The notes: generated from the sequence alone by a model not told the origin. DNA of 64,000 nucleotides from Duganella guangzhouensis (GCF_009674535.1 NZ_WKJK01000012.1:124001-188000), one strand, 5' to 3'. Numbered from the stretch's first letter, positions 33,789-43,145 are shown. Numbers and translations: made by a program.

Positions 33789-35359
33789 TGCGCTTTCGCC
33801 GCGCCAACCCGAATCACCCACCCAAGCCGCAACGCTCCACCCGAGGCCGGATGATCATCACCGGCATCGCGGGGGCGCTGTGCGTGTTCGCCTTCGCCCC
33901 GTTCGGCTGGTGGCCGCTGGAAATCCTCGGCCTGGCCACGCTGTTCTACCAGGTCTTGCGCAGTACCAGCGTCAAGGCCGCCGCGTTGATCGGCTGGGCC
34001 TTCGTGGCCGGCTGGACCGCCGCCGGCGTGCACTGGCTGTATGTCTCCTTGCATACCTACGGCCAGATGGCCGCGCCGCTGGCCGTCATCGCCGTGCTGC
34101 TGCTGGGCGCCGCCATGGGCTTGTACGGCGCCGCCGCCATGGCCAGCGCCTGGTGGCTGCGCCAGCGCTGGAAACTGCCGCTGCCGGCCGCCAACCTGCT
34201 GCTATTCCCCGCCATGTGGGCGCTGTTTGAATGGATACGCGGCTGGCTGTTCACCGGCTTCCCGTGGCTGTCATCCGGCTACGCCCACAATCACAGCCCG
34301 CTGGCCGGCTTTGCGCCCATCATCGGCATGTATGGCCTGGGCTGGCTGGCGGCCATCATCGCCGGCGCCCTGCTGTTGCTGCTGCATCGCACCCGCCTGC
34401 GCGCGGCCGGGCTGGTGGTAGTCATCTGCGTGGCCGGCGTCGCCCTGAGCTTCCTGAAATGGACCTGGCCGGAAGGCAAGCCAATCTCGGTGCGCCTGAT
34501 CCAGGGCAACATCCCGCAGGACGAGAAGTTCAACGGCGCCCACGTGCAGCAGACCATGAAGCTGTACCAGGACGCCATCACCGCCGCCCCGGCCGACCTG
34601 ATCGCCACCCCGGAAACCGCCATCATCATGCTGCCGCAGCAGTTGCCGCCGGATTACCTGCCGGGCATCGCGCAGTTCCTGAACCGCACCGGCAGCAATC
34701 TGATCCTCGGCATTTTCACCGCCGACAGCCAGACCGCCTATTTCAATAGCGTGATTGGCCTGCCGCCCAAGCTGGGGCGCGGCTATTATCGCTACGACAA
34801 GCATCACCTGGTGCCCTACGGCGAGTTCATTCCATATGGCTTCCGCTGGTTCGTCAATCTGATGTCGATCCCGCTGGGCGATATGACCAGCGGCAAGGAG
34901 ATCCAGCCGGCGTTCCCGATCAAGGACCAGCGCGTGCTGCCGAATATCTGCTACGAAGACTTGTTCGGCGAGGAGATCGCGGCCCAGCTCAACCATCCGG
35001 CCGAGGACCAGAAGCCGGCCACCATGCTGCTCAATACCTCCAACCTGGCCTGGTTTGGCGACACCATCGCGATTCCGCAGCATTTGCAGATCTCGCAGAT
35101 GCGCAGCCTGGAGACCGGCCGCCCGATGCTGCGGGCGACCAATACCGGGGCCACCGCCATCATCAATGGCGAAGGCAAAGTGGTGCAGCAACTGCCGGTC
35201 AACAGCTTCGGCACGCTGGCCGCCAACGTCCAGGGCATGAGCGGCAGCACGCCGTACATCCTGTGGGGGAACAAGCTGTTCCTGCTGCTGCTGGCGCTCG
35301 CGGTGGCGGGGGCGTGGTTTTGGGCGAAACGCGCAAAAAACCAGCCAAATGCCGCTTAA
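33788..35359 (+). CDS. lnt: Apolipoprotein N-acyltransferase
   Basis: A 523-aa inner-membrane enzyme that adds the third acyl chain to the N-terminal Cys of lipoproteins. About six membrane helices cover residues 22-225, followed by a periplasmic nitrilase-like domain and a final helix near 495-513. The catalytic triad is visible: E276 (ATPETAI), K338 (YRYDKHHLVPYGE) and C388 (NICYEDLF), close to E267/K335/C387 of E. coli. The start overlaps the corC stop by one base. Confidence 0.95.
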   Translation: MRFRRANPNHPPKPQRSTRGRMIITGIAGALCVFAFAPFGWWPLEILGLATLFYQVLRSTSVKAAALIGWAFVAGWTAAGVHWLYVSLHTYGQMAAPLAVIAVLLLGAAMGLYGAAAMASAWWLRQRWKLPLPAANLLLFPAMWALFEWIRGWLFTGFPWLSSGYAHNHSPLAGFAPIIGMYGLGWLAAIIAGALLLLLHRTRLRAAGLVVVICVAGVALSFLKWTWPEGKPISVRLIQGNIPQDEKFNGAHVQQTMKLYQDAITAAPADLIATPETAIIMLPQQLPPDYLPGIAQFLNRTGSNLILGIFTADSQTAYFNSVIGLPPKLGRGYYRYDKHHLVPYGEFIPYGFRWFVNLMSIPLGDMTSGKEIQPAFPIKDQRVLPNICYEDLFGEEIAAQLNHPAEDQKPATMLLNTSNLAWFGDTIAIPQHLQISQMRSLETGRPMLRATNTGATAIINGEGKVVQQLPVNSFGTLAANVQGMSGSTPYILWGNKLFLLLLALAVAGAWFWAKRAKNQPNAA

Positions 35360-35394
35360 CCCGCTAAAATCATCGCTTTAGCGAAACTGCAACC

Positions 35395-35423
35395 GCGCGC
35401 CCGACGGCCAGACCGGGGCGCGC
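35395..35423 (+). other. GC hairpin in the glyQ leader
   Basis: Arms GCGCGCCC and GGGCGCGC (8 bp) with a 13-base loop, ending 17 bases upstream of the glyQ start. It could influence translation of glyQ. No T-run or T-box-like element is seen. Confidence 0.4.
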
Positions 35424-35439
35424 CACCGACGATTAAAAG

Positions 35440-36351
35440 ATGCTGACATTTCAACAAATTATCCTGACCTTGCAAACCTACTGGGACAAGCAAGGCTGCG
35501 CCCTGCTCCAGCCATACGACATGGAAGTGGGCGCCGGCACCTTCCACACCGGCACTTTCCTGCGCGCGATCGGCCCTGAGCCTTGGCGCGCCGCCTACGT
35601 CCAGCCGTCGCGCCGCCCGAAAGATGGCCGCTATGGCGAAAACCCGAACCGCGGCCAGCACTACTACCAGTATCAGGTGGTGATGAAGCCTGCGCCGGAA
35701 AACATCCTCGACCTGTATCTGGGTTCGCTGGAAGCGCTGGGTCTGGACCTGAAGCAGAACGATGTCCGCTTCGTGGAAGACGACTGGGAATCGCCGACGC
35801 TGGGCGCCTGGGGTCTGGGTTGGGAAGTCTGGCTGAACGGGATGGAAGTGACCCAGTTCACCTACTTCCAGCAAGTCGGCGGTCTGGATTGCAAACCGGT
35901 GCTGGGTGAGATCACCTACGGCGTCGAGCGTCTGGCCATGTACCTGCAGGGCGTGGAAAACATGTACGACCTGGTGTGGACCACCTGGGAAGAAAACGGC
36001 GAAACGAAAACGCTGAAATACGGCGACGTGTTCCACCAGAACGAAGTCGAACAATCGGCCTACAACTTCGAGCATTCGAACACCGAACTGCTGTTCGCGC
36101 AGTTCAACAACCACGAATCGGAAGCCAAGCGCCTGATCGAAGCGCAACTGACGCTGCCGGCCTACGAGCAGATCATGAAAGCCTCGCACAGCTTCAACCT
36201 GCTGGACGCGCGCGGCGCCATCTCCGTGACCGAACGCGCCGCCTACATTGGCCGTGTGCGCGCGCTGTCGCGCCTGGTCGCGCAGGCTTACTACGAATCG
36301 CGTGAACGTCTCGGCTTCCCGATGGCCCCGAAAACTGCGGCCGCTGAATAA
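35440..36351 (+). CDS. glyQ: Glycyl-tRNA synthetase alpha subunit
   Basis: A 303-aa catalytic subunit of the bacterial alpha2beta2 glycyl-tRNA synthetase. It starts MLTFQQIILTLQTYWDKQGC and contains the class II motifs (GAGTFHTGTFLRAIGPEPW; YVQPSRRPKDGRYGENPNR; LGEITYGVERLAMYLQ), nearly invariant in the family. It is followed after 15 bases by glyS. Length and ends are normal. Confidence 0.98.
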   Translation: MLTFQQIILTLQTYWDKQGCALLQPYDMEVGAGTFHTGTFLRAIGPEPWRAAYVQPSRRPKDGRYGENPNRGQHYYQYQVVMKPAPENILDLYLGSLEALGLDLKQNDVRFVEDDWESPTLGAWGLGWEVWLNGMEVTQFTYFQQVGGLDCKPVLGEITYGVERLAMYLQGVENMYDLVWTTWEENGETKTLKYGDVFHQNEVEQSAYNFEHSNTELLFAQFNNHESEAKRLIEAQLTLPAYEQIMKASHSFNLLDARGAISVTERAAYIGRVRALSRLVAQAYYESRERLGFPMAPKTAAAE

Positions 36352-36366
36352 AACGATATAAACGAT

Positions 36367-38475
36367 ATGACTCAAACTCTGCTCATCGAACTGCTGACCG
36401 AAGAACTGCCGCCGAAGGCGCTCGCCAAACTGGGCAAGGCTTTCGCGGACGGCATCGTCAACGGCCTGAAATCGCGCGACTTCCTGGAAGCCGACAGCGT
36501 CGCCACCGCCTACGCCACGCCGCGCCGCCTGGCCGTCTCCATCACCAAAGTGCGCGCCGTGTCGCCGGACAAATCGATCCGCGAAAAAGTGCTGCCGGTA
36601 TCGGTGGCGCTGGACGCCGCCGGTAACGGCACCGCGCCGCTGGCCAAGAAACTGGCCGCACTGGGCTTCCCTAACCTGACCGTGGCCGATCTGGAACGCG
36701 CGCAGGACGGCAAAGCCGAAAGCTTCTTCTACACCTACACCGCCGCCGGCAGCGCGCTGCAAGGCGGCCTGCAAGCGGCACTGGAAGACTCGGTCGCCAA
36801 GCTGCCGATTCCTAAAGTGATGAGCTACCAGCGTCCGGACGGCGCCACCGTGCAGTTCGTGCGTCCAGCACACGCGCTGATCGCACTGCATGGCGACGCC
36901 GTGCTGCCACTGACCTTGCTGGGCCTGACCGGCTCCAACGTCACCGAAGGCCACCGCTTCCTGACCGCGCCGGGCCAACGCGCCGTTACCATCGCCAACG
37001 CCGATGCCTACGCCGCCACGCTGAAAGCCGACGGCAAAGTGCTGGCATCGGTCGAAGAACGCAAGGAACAGATCCGCGCCGAGCTGCTGGCCAAGGCCGG
37101 CGCCGACCTGGTGCTGATGCCTGAATCGCTGCTGGACGAAGTGTCCGCGCTGGTCGAGTGGCCAGTGGTCTACGAATGCAAATTCGAAGATGAATTCCTG
37201 GCCGTGCCGCAGGAATGCCTGATCCTGACCATGCAGACCAATCAGAAATACTTCGCGCTGACCGACACCAACGGCAAGCTGCGCTCGCGCTTCCTGATCG
37301 TCTCCAACATCGCCACCGACACGCCAGCCGCCATCGTTGGCGGCAACGAGCGCGTGGTGCGTCCGCGCCTGTCCGACGCCAAATTCTTCTTCGAGCAGGA
37401 CAAGAAGAAAACCCTGGAATCGCGCCTGCCGCTGCTGAAGAACGTCGTGTACCACAACAAACTGGGTACGCAAGCAGAACGCAGCGAACGCGTGACCGCG
37501 CTGGCCGGCGCCATCGCCGCCAAGCTGGGCGCCTACGTGGCCCTGACCGAACGCGCCGCGCGCCTGTCGAAAGCCGACCTGCTGACCGACATGGTGGGCG
37601 AGTTCCCTGAGCTGCAAGGCATCATGGGCACCTACTACGCCCGCAACGACGGCGAACCAGAAGACGTCGCGCTGGCCGCATCCGAACACTATCAGCCGCG
37701 CTTCGCCGGCGATGCCCTGCCATCGACCGTGACCGGCACCGCCGTCGCGCTGGCCGATAAACTGGAAACCCTGGTCGGCATCTGGGCCATCGGCCTGCAG
37801 CCAACCGGCGACAAAGACCCGTTCGCGCTGCGCCGCCATGCGCTGGGCGTGCTGCGCATGCTGATCGAAAAGCGCCTGTCGCTGTCGATCTCCGGCCTGC
37901 TGACCGACGCCGCCAAGCAGTTCAGCGCCGTCGCCGGCTTCAAGGACCCAACCGCCGAAGTGGCAGCCTTCATGCTGGACCGCCTGCGCGGCATCCTGCG
38001 CGAGCGCGGCTTCTCGGTCAACGAAATCGAAGCCGTGGTGGCACAGAACCCGGACCGCCTGGATGACATCGTCCAGCGCCTGGAAGCCGTGCAAGCCTTC
38101 GCCGCACTGCCGGAATCGGCCTCGCTGGCCGCCGCCAACAAACGCATCACCAACATCCTGAAGAAGAACGAAGAAGCGCTGGCCGCCGTGGGCGAACATG
38201 GCGTCAACGTCGCGCTGCTGCAGGACGCCGCCGAGAAAAACCTGAACGCCGCCGTGGTACGCGTGCTGCCGGAAATCGACGCCGCCTTCAACCAAGGCGA
38301 CTTCGCCGGCACGCTGAAAACCCTGGCCCAGCTGAAGGAAGAGGTGGATGCCTTCTTCAACGACGTGATGGTCATGGCAGAAGACGTCGCCCTGCGCAAC
38401 AACCGTCTGGCGCTGCTGTCCTCCCTGCACGGGATGATGAACCGCGTGGCCGACATCTCCAAGCTGGCGGTGTAA
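36367..38475 (+). CDS. glyS: Glycyl-tRNA synthetase beta subunit
   Basis: A 702-aa tRNA-binding subunit partnered with GlyQ. Family landmarks are LLIELLTEELPPKALAKLG at the N-terminus, RFVRPAHALIALHG-like sequence (VQFVRPAHALIAL), MQTNQKYFALTD in the centre, FFEQDKKKTLESRLPLLKNVVYHNKLGT and the C-terminal anticodon-binding helices ending NRLALLSSLHGMMNRVADISKL. The next gene, gmhB, starts at the base following the stop. Confidence 0.98.
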   Translation: MTQTLLIELLTEELPPKALAKLGKAFADGIVNGLKSRDFLEADSVATAYATPRRLAVSITKVRAVSPDKSIREKVLPVSVALDAAGNGTAPLAKKLAALGFPNLTVADLERAQDGKAESFFYTYTAAGSALQGGLQAALEDSVAKLPIPKVMSYQRPDGATVQFVRPAHALIALHGDAVLPLTLLGLTGSNVTEGHRFLTAPGQRAVTIANADAYAATLKADGKVLASVEERKEQIRAELLAKAGADLVLMPESLLDEVSALVEWPVVYECKFEDEFLAVPQECLILTMQTNQKYFALTDTNGKLRSRFLIVSNIATDTPAAIVGGNERVVRPRLSDAKFFFEQDKKKTLESRLPLLKNVVYHNKLGTQAERSERVTALAGAIAAKLGAYVALTERAARLSKADLLTDMVGEFPELQGIMGTYYARNDGEPEDVALAASEHYQPRFAGDALPSTVTGTAVALADKLETLVGIWAIGLQPTGDKDPFALRRHALGVLRMLIEKRLSLSISGLLTDAAKQFSAVAGFKDPTAEVAAFMLDRLRGILRERGFSVNEIEAVVAQNPDRLDDIVQRLEAVQAFAALPESASLAAANKRITNILKKNEEALAAVGEHGVNVALLQDAAEKNLNAAVVRVLPEIDAAFNQGDFAGTLKTLAQLKEEVDAFFNDVMVMAEDVALRNNRLALLSSLHGMMNRVADISKLAV

Positions 38476-39057
38476 ATGGGCGCGCCATCCATGAAACTGG
38501 TCATCCTCGATCGTGACGGCGTCATTAATCACGATTCGCCGGACTTCATCAAATCGCCAGCGGAATGGATGCCGGTGCCCGGATCGCTGGAAGCGATCGC
38601 CCGCCTGAACCAGGCGGGTTATCGCGTGGTGGTCGCGTCCAACCAGTCGGGCATCGCGCGCGAACTGTTCGACATGACGGTGCTGAACGCGATCCACCAG
38701 AAGATGCACAATCTGGCGCAGCAGGTAGGCGCCGACATCGACGCCGTGTTCTTCTGCCCGCACGCGGCGGTCGACAACTGCGACTGCCGCAAACCCAAGC
38801 CCGGCATGTTCACAGAAATCTCGCAGCGCTATAAAATCAGCCTGAAAGGCGTGCCGGTGGTCGGCGATTCGCTGCGCGACCTGCAGGCCGGCTATGTCAG
38901 CGGCTGCGTGCCGTATCTGGTCTTGACCGGCAAGGGTGAAAAGACCCAGGCCACCGGCGGTCTGCCGCCGGGCACCATGGTGTTCCCGGATCTGGCGGCA
39001 ATGGTCACGCACCTGCTGAAAACCAGTACCCCGCCGGCGCTGCACGTCGTCAGCTAA
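38476..39057 (+). CDS. gmhB: D-glycero-beta-D-manno-heptose-1,7-bisphosphate 7-phosphatase
   Basis: A 193-aa HAD-superfamily phosphatase in ADP-heptose synthesis for the lipopolysaccharide inner core. D12 and D14 (LDRDGVIN) are the nucleophile and acid/base; VASNQSGIAR is motif II, and the zinc loop CPHAAVDNCDCRKPKPGM distinguishes GmhB. The ATG directly after glyS is used; an ATG five codons later is also possible. It supports the heptosyltransferase encoded at 46094-47098. Confidence 0.93.
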   Translation: MGAPSMKLVILDRDGVINHDSPDFIKSPAEWMPVPGSLEAIARLNQAGYRVVVASNQSGIARELFDMTVLNAIHQKMHNLAQQVGADIDAVFFCPHAAVDNCDCRKPKPGMFTEISQRYKISLKGVPVVGDSLRDLQAGYVSGCVPYLVLTGKGEKTQATGGLPPGTMVFPDLAAMVTHLLKTSTPPALHVVS

Positions 39058-39077
39058 ATCGTTTTTGGAGTCTGCAC

Positions 39078-39818
39078 TTGGGCCATCCCATCCTGTTTCT
39101 GCGTTCCCTGATTTTCACCATCGTGATGGTGGTGTCGACCGTTTTGTGGTCCTTGGTGTGCTTCATGGCGGCGCCGCTGCCATATCGTCAGCGCTTCTTC
39201 ATCACCTCGCGCTGGAACGTATTCATCATCTGGTGCCTGCGCGTGATCTGCGGCATCCGCTACGAAGTGCGCGGCCGCGAAAACCTGCCGGATGCACAGG
39301 CCATCGTGCTGTCCAAGCACCAGTCGGCGTGGGAGACCATCTTCCTGCTGCCGAACATGCCGCGGCCATTGGTGTTCGTATTTAAAAAAGAGATCCTGTA
39401 CATTCCCTTCTTCGGCTGGGCGATGGCGCTGCTGCGCATGATCCCGATCGACCGCAAGCAGGGCAAGAACGCCTTCAAGCACGTGGTCCGTCACGGCAAG
39501 CGCCGGCTGGCGCAGGGACTGTGGATCATCATGTTCCCGGAAGGGACGCGGATTCCGGTCGGCCAAACCGGCAAGTACAAGAGCGGCGGTACTCGCCTGG
39601 CGATCGACACCGGCGCGCTGGTGGTGCCGATTGCCCACAACTCCGGTGAGTGCTGGCCAAAAAATTCTTTCATCAAGCGCCCGGGTCTTGTTACAGTATC
39701 GATAGGGAAGCCCATTTCGCCAGAAGGCCAGACGCCGGACGGCATGATGCAACAGGTGGAAAATTGGATCGAATCAGAAATGCGCGTCATTTCGCCCCAC
39801 GCCTACAGCGCTGGCTAG
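39078..39818 (+). CDS. plsC: 1-acyl-sn-glycerol-3-phosphate acyltransferase (PlsC type)
   Basis: A 246-aa membrane-anchored acyltransferase making phosphatidic acid. It has an N-terminal membrane segment (about 5-33). The acyltransferase motif I is H81-QSAW-E86, an HX4E form of the usual HX4D, which I believe is normal for this lineage; motif III is FPEGTR (153-158). The start codon is TTG at 39078 with GGAG well placed upstream. Its 3' end overlaps the YgjP-type gene by about 55 bases. Confidence 0.92.
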   Translation: MGHPILFLRSLIFTIVMVVSTVLWSLVCFMAAPLPYRQRFFITSRWNVFIIWCLRVICGIRYEVRGRENLPDAQAIVLSKHQSAWETIFLLPNMPRPLVFVFKKEILYIPFFGWAMALLRMIPIDRKQGKNAFKHVVRHGKRRLAQGLWIIMFPEGTRIPVGQTGKYKSGGTRLAIDTGALVVPIAHNSGECWPKNSFIKRPGLVTVSIGKPISPEGQTPDGMMQQVENWIESEMRVISPHAYSAG

Positions 39819-40780
39819 ACGACCTGGCCACCACGCTGAAGCCGGCGACGGCGGACACCAGCCAGTTGGACCTGTTTGCACGGGATGGTCAGACACCACC
39901 CAAAAATGTGTACACCGCCCCGGTCTGGTCGCTGCCCGCCTCGCCCACCTCCACCTCGCAAGCCCCTCCCGTTTCTCCCTACGTCGCGCCGCTAGTCACG
40001 CCGGTGCCGGTCAAAACCCGGCCACTGGTGGCGCCGCCATCGGAACTGCCGCCACGCCGCCAGCTGATGCTGGGCGACTTCATCATCGAATACGAACTGC
40101 GTCGTTCGACGCGCAAATCGATCGGCTTCATGATCGACGACGAAGGCTTGCGCGTGACCGCGCCCAAGCGCGTCACCATCACCGAAATCGACAACGCCAT
40201 CCGCACCAAGCAGCACTGGATCCTCACCAAGCTGAAAGAACGGCGCGAACGGCGCGCGGCGCGGCTGCAAAAGCCGCCGGTCGAATGGATCGACGGCGCG
40301 CGCCTGCCCTACCTCGGCGCGGATATGACCTTGCGTCTGCTGGTGGGCGGACGCAATCGCAGCATCTACAACCCGAACACGCGCGAACTGTGGATCACGC
40401 TGGTGCCAGGCGCCAGCGAAACGGTGCTGCAGGAGCGGGTGAAGGCGTGGTATCAGCAGGAAGCCAAGACGCTGTTTGAACAGCGGCTGGATATGTACGC
40501 GGCACGGCTGGGGGTGCGCTATCACTCGTTCGGCCTGACGTCGGCCGGCACCCGCTGGGGCTCATGCACAGCGGACCGCAAGATCCGCCTGAACTGGAAG
40601 CTGATCCACTTCTCGCTGCCGCTGATCGACTACGTGGTGGCGCACGAACTGGCGCACATACTGGAGATGAACCACAGCCCGCAATTCTGGGCCAACGTCG
40701 GCCTGATCTACCCCGAATACGAAGAAGCCAAAAACCTGCTGCGCAAACGCTCGCAGGAGCTGCCGGTGCTGTTCTCTTAA
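39764..40780 (+). CDS. YgjP/WLM-type zinc metallopeptidase-like protein (DUF45, M48-like)
   Basis: A 338-aa protein ending in a DUF45 domain. The metal site is HELAH (about 294-298) with a third ligand H304 (EMNHSPQFW), and GTRWGSCTADRKIRLNW is the conserved segment before it. The first ~100 residues are Pro-rich and variable. No ATG fits the 5' end: I choose the TTG at 39764 because AGGTGG precedes it and because it gives a soluble N-terminus; this start lies inside plsC. The apparent longer frame (to 39650) is simply plsC read out of frame. Function in bacteria is uncertain. Confidence 0.82.
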   Translation: MDRIRNARHFAPRLQRWLDDLATTLKPATADTSQLDLFARDGQTPPKNVYTAPVWSLPASPTSTSQAPPVSPYVAPLVTPVPVKTRPLVAPPSELPPRRQLMLGDFIIEYELRRSTRKSIGFMIDDEGLRVTAPKRVTITEIDNAIRTKQHWILTKLKERRERRAARLQKPPVEWIDGARLPYLGADMTLRLLVGGRNRSIYNPNTRELWITLVPGASETVLQERVKAWYQQEAKTLFEQRLDMYAARLGVRYHSFGLTSAGTRWGSCTADRKIRLNWKLIHFSLPLIDYVVAHELAHILEMNHSPQFWANVGLIYPEYEEAKNLLRKRSQELPVLFS

Positions 40781-41040
40781 CTGTGCTGCAAAGACCAGTC
40801 GGAGTATTCAGTAGCTGTTTCAAAAGCCGGAATTGCGGGATCTGCCTGCGCCGCTAAAAGCGCCAGATTGCCATACGCTTCCTGCAGGGTCGTCAGCGCC
40901 GATACCCCACCGGCCAATTCCTTTCGATTGCCCAGTGTTTGAATTGCCAGCTTAAAATATTCAATCGCCAGCTCCCGGTCTGCCTTCAGTTCTCGTAGCA
41001 AACTCTCGTGGTGAGATACGTCCCTTGGAAATCCGCTCAT
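40777..41040 (-). CDS. HigA-like antitoxin, apparently missing its HTH
   Basis: An 87-aa protein whose first ~60 residues (SHHESLLRELKADRELAIEYFKLAIQTL, then ALTTLQEAYGNLALLAAQA) align by eye with antidotes of the TIGR02684-type toxin-antitoxin family. The C-terminal helix-turn-helix usually following is replaced by an unrelated tail (DPAIPAFETATEYSDW), so it may be non-functional. GGAGG is perfectly placed before the ATG, which overlaps the toxin's original stop (ATGA). Its stop shares the TTAA tetranucleotide with the stop of the convergent YgjP-type gene. Confidence 0.65.
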   Translation of the reverse strand: MSGFPRDVSHHESLLRELKADRELAIEYFKLAIQTLGNRKELAGGVSALTTLQEAYGNLALLAAQADPAIPAFETATEYSDWSLQHS

Positions 41041-41359
41041 ACTTGCCTCCCCTTCCAATCCCTCCAATAGCGCCGCGCTTTTTGGACATCGGCCGGCTGC
41101 GAGCTTTTATCACCACCAGCAAGCAGGACAATAACCATGTCACCAGCCATCCCATATACACCCGATATCCTGGGCCTTTATGGATACGTAACTCCATCAC
41201 CCCCTGTCCAACCGAGACGCAGTCCCCGAAGTTGCCATGCACAGCCTGTTCTAGTCTCATCAGAACTTGCGCCTGCAAGGCTGGGTTTTTTAAGACACTG
41301 AACCACTCATCAAATGGCACGCGACCATTCTGTCGGGCATATCGCAGAATAGTTGCCAT
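41037..41359 (-). pseudogene. RelE/HigB-type addiction-module killer protein, frameshifted
   Basis: Remnant of a roughly 107-aa ribosome-dependent RNase-type toxin (TIGR02683-like). The first part is intact: FDEWFSVLKNPALQAQVLMRL, GNFGDCVSVGQGVMELRIHKGPGYRVYMG. Then the frame shifts near 41150. The expected C-terminus is found in another frame (MAGDMVIVLLAGGDKSSQ, ADVQKARRYWRDWKG) and ends in TGA overlapping the antitoxin ATG. A single missing base in the GGG run restores one continuous 108-codon gene. In the uncorrected frame a chimeric protein runs on to 40961. A sequencing error is possible, but the antitoxin is also degenerate. Confidence 0.75.
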
Positions 41360-41388
41360 ATCCACTCCCAAGTCGCCATCGCATCAAG

Positions 41389-41419
41389 TTCTCAAAAGCA
41401 TCATCGCCAAGGTTATAAT
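41389..41419 (+). promoter_or_regulatory. Candidate promoter of hscC
   Basis: A perfect -10 hexamer TATAAT (41414-41419) lies 32 bases upstream of the hscC ATG in an AT-rich stretch. The best -35 match is TTCTCA (41389-41394) at a long 19-base spacing, so the -35 element is weak. Confidence 0.5.
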
Positions 41420-41450
41420 TAACTTTTTAGCAAACCGCATTGAGAACGCG

Positions 41451-43145
41451 ATGATAGTAGGGATTGATTTAGGAACCACCAACAGTCTGATCTCCATCTT
41501 CCGCGATGGCGCCACCGTTCTGATACCCAACGCTCTAGGCCATTTTATGACCCCCTCGGTCGTCTGCCTTGATGCCGACGGCTCACTGCTGGTCGGTCTG
41601 GCCGCCCGCGAGCGCATGCTGAGCCATCCCGAAGCTGCAGTCGCCTCCTTCAAGCGCTGGATAGGATCCGACAAAACCGTCAGGCTAGGTGAGCACACAC
41701 TCCGTGCAGAAGAGCTGTCGGCGCTGGTGCTCAAATCGCTGAAAGCCGACGCCGAAGCCTTTCTGGGCGAAGCGGTCACAGAGGCAGTCATCACCGTACC
41801 CGCCTACTTCAACGAGATCCAGCGCCGCGCCACCAAAATCGCAGGCGACCTGGCCGGTCTCAAAGTCGAGCGCCTGCTGAGCGAGCCCACCGCCGCCGGC
41901 CTGGCCTACGGCCTGCAAGAACGGCTGGATGACACCACCTTCCTGGTATTCGATCTGGGCGGCGGCACTTTCGACGTCTCCATCCTCGAATACTTCAGTG
42001 GCGTGGTACAGGTCCAGGCCAGCGCAGGCGACGCTGCGCTGGGAGGTGAAGACTTCGTCACCGTACTGTTGAACTGGATAGCCGAACAACTCCCGGCCAA
42101 TGCTGACCATAGCATCGTCCACCACAACAAAATTTACTGGCGTCTAGCCGAACAAGCCAAGCGTGACCTGAGCGAACAAGAAAGCGTCACGCTCACCATC
42201 ACGCATGACAATTCCCTCTTCACCGCAACGCTGACGCGAGCCGAATACGAACGTCGTTGCGAACCCTTGCTTCAACGCCTGCGCAAACCGATAGAACGTG
42301 CACTGTCTGACGCACGCCTCGATCCTGGCACGCTGAGCGAAGTCGTTCTGGTCGGCGGCAGCAGCCGCATGCCGATGATACGGCAACTGGTGGCACGCCT
42401 ATTCGGCCGCCTACCGCTGCGTACCATCAATCCAGACGAAACCATCGCGCACGGCGCCGCCATCCAGGCGGCCCTAAAAACCCGCGACTCCGCGTTGGAA
42501 GAAATCGTTCTTACCGACGTCATGCCGTATTCACTGGGCATAATCGCGAACGAAGAAATCGATGGCCGCCTATTCCGTAACCGTTTTTCTCCCATCATCG
42601 AACGTAATTCGCCTGTACCCATATCGCGCTTGCGCACCTACAGCGCGACCAATCATGGGCAAGGACAGGTCATCCTCGACATCCGCCAGGGCGAATCACC
42701 GGTCGGCTATGAAAACACCCAGTTGGGTACACTCAACTTGACGCTTCCACCGAGATCGGGCGGACTGGTACCGATTGAAATCCGTTTCAGCTACGACGTT
42801 AACGGCCTGCTGGAAGTGGAGGCACAAGTGCCCAGCACACGCCTCGCTGCGCGCGCCGTGATCCAACGTACAGATCAGGACATGACCGAGGAAGACATTA
42901 GCCTCTCGTTGGAAAAACTGAAGACTCTAAAGATCCATCCGCGCGAGCGCCAGGAGAATGTGTACTTGATCGAACGCGCCAAACGCTTGTATGCAGGCTC
43001 GCTCGGAGATGAACGCGAGCATATCGCCAAAGCACTGATGCAGTTTGAACTGAGTCTGGATACGCAGGACGACCGACTGATACGTCAATGGCGCCGCGAG
43101 TTCCAAGCCTTCCTCGACAAATTCGACCGAGGCTTTGTGCTATGA
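41451..43145 (+). CDS. hscC: Hsp70 family chaperone HscC
   Basis: A 564-aa specialised Hsp70, close in length and sequence pattern to E. coli HscC (Hsc62). Nucleotide-binding motifs are GIDLGTTNSLI (4-14), FDLGGGTFDVSILEY and VLVGGSSRMP; the family-like segments LGGEDF, TDVMPYSLG and RFSYDVNGLLEV also fit HscC. The substrate-binding part is short, without the long DnaK lid. The start is the ATG at 41451, which puts the first phosphate loop at residue 4; the open frame upstream is non-coding. Its stop overlaps the next start (ATGA), so it is coupled to a J-like partner as hscC is linked to djlB/djlC in E. coli. Confidence 0.88.
   Translation: MIVGIDLGTTNSLISIFRDGATVLIPNALGHFMTPSVVCLDADGSLLVGLAARERMLSHPEAAVASFKRWIGSDKTVRLGEHTLRAEELSALVLKSLKADAEAFLGEAVTEAVITVPAYFNEIQRRATKIAGDLAGLKVERLLSEPTAAGLAYGLQERLDDTTFLVFDLGGGTFDVSILEYFSGVVQVQASAGDAALGGEDFVTVLLNWIAEQLPANADHSIVHHNKIYWRLAEQAKRDLSEQESVTLTITHDNSLFTATLTRAEYERRCEPLLQRLRKPIERALSDARLDPGTLSEVVLVGGSSRMPMIRQLVARLFGRLPLRTINPDETIAHGAAIQAALKTRDSALEEIVLTDVMPYSLGIIANEEIDGRLFRNRFSPIIERNSPVPISRLRTYSATNHGQGQVILDIRQGESPVGYENTQLGTLNLTLPPRSGGLVPIEIRFSYDVNGLLEVEAQVPSTRLAARAVIQRTDQDMTEEDISLSLEKLKTLKIHPRERQENVYLIERAKRLYAGSLGDEREHIAKALMQFELSLDTQDDRLIRQWRREFQAFLDKFDRGFVL

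Noticed and set aside
35356..39045. A 1229-codon open frame on the minus strand opposite glyQ, glyS and gmhB
   Set aside because: It is antisense to highly conserved genes, its translation is Gln/Arg/His/Val-rich with no domain, and such shadows are common in high-GC DNA.
39317..39335. Loss of the catalytic Asp in the HX4D motif of the first PlsC (HX4E here)
   Set aside because: I recall Glu at this position in other betaproteobacterial PlsC proteins, so it is probably a lineage variant, not a dead enzyme.
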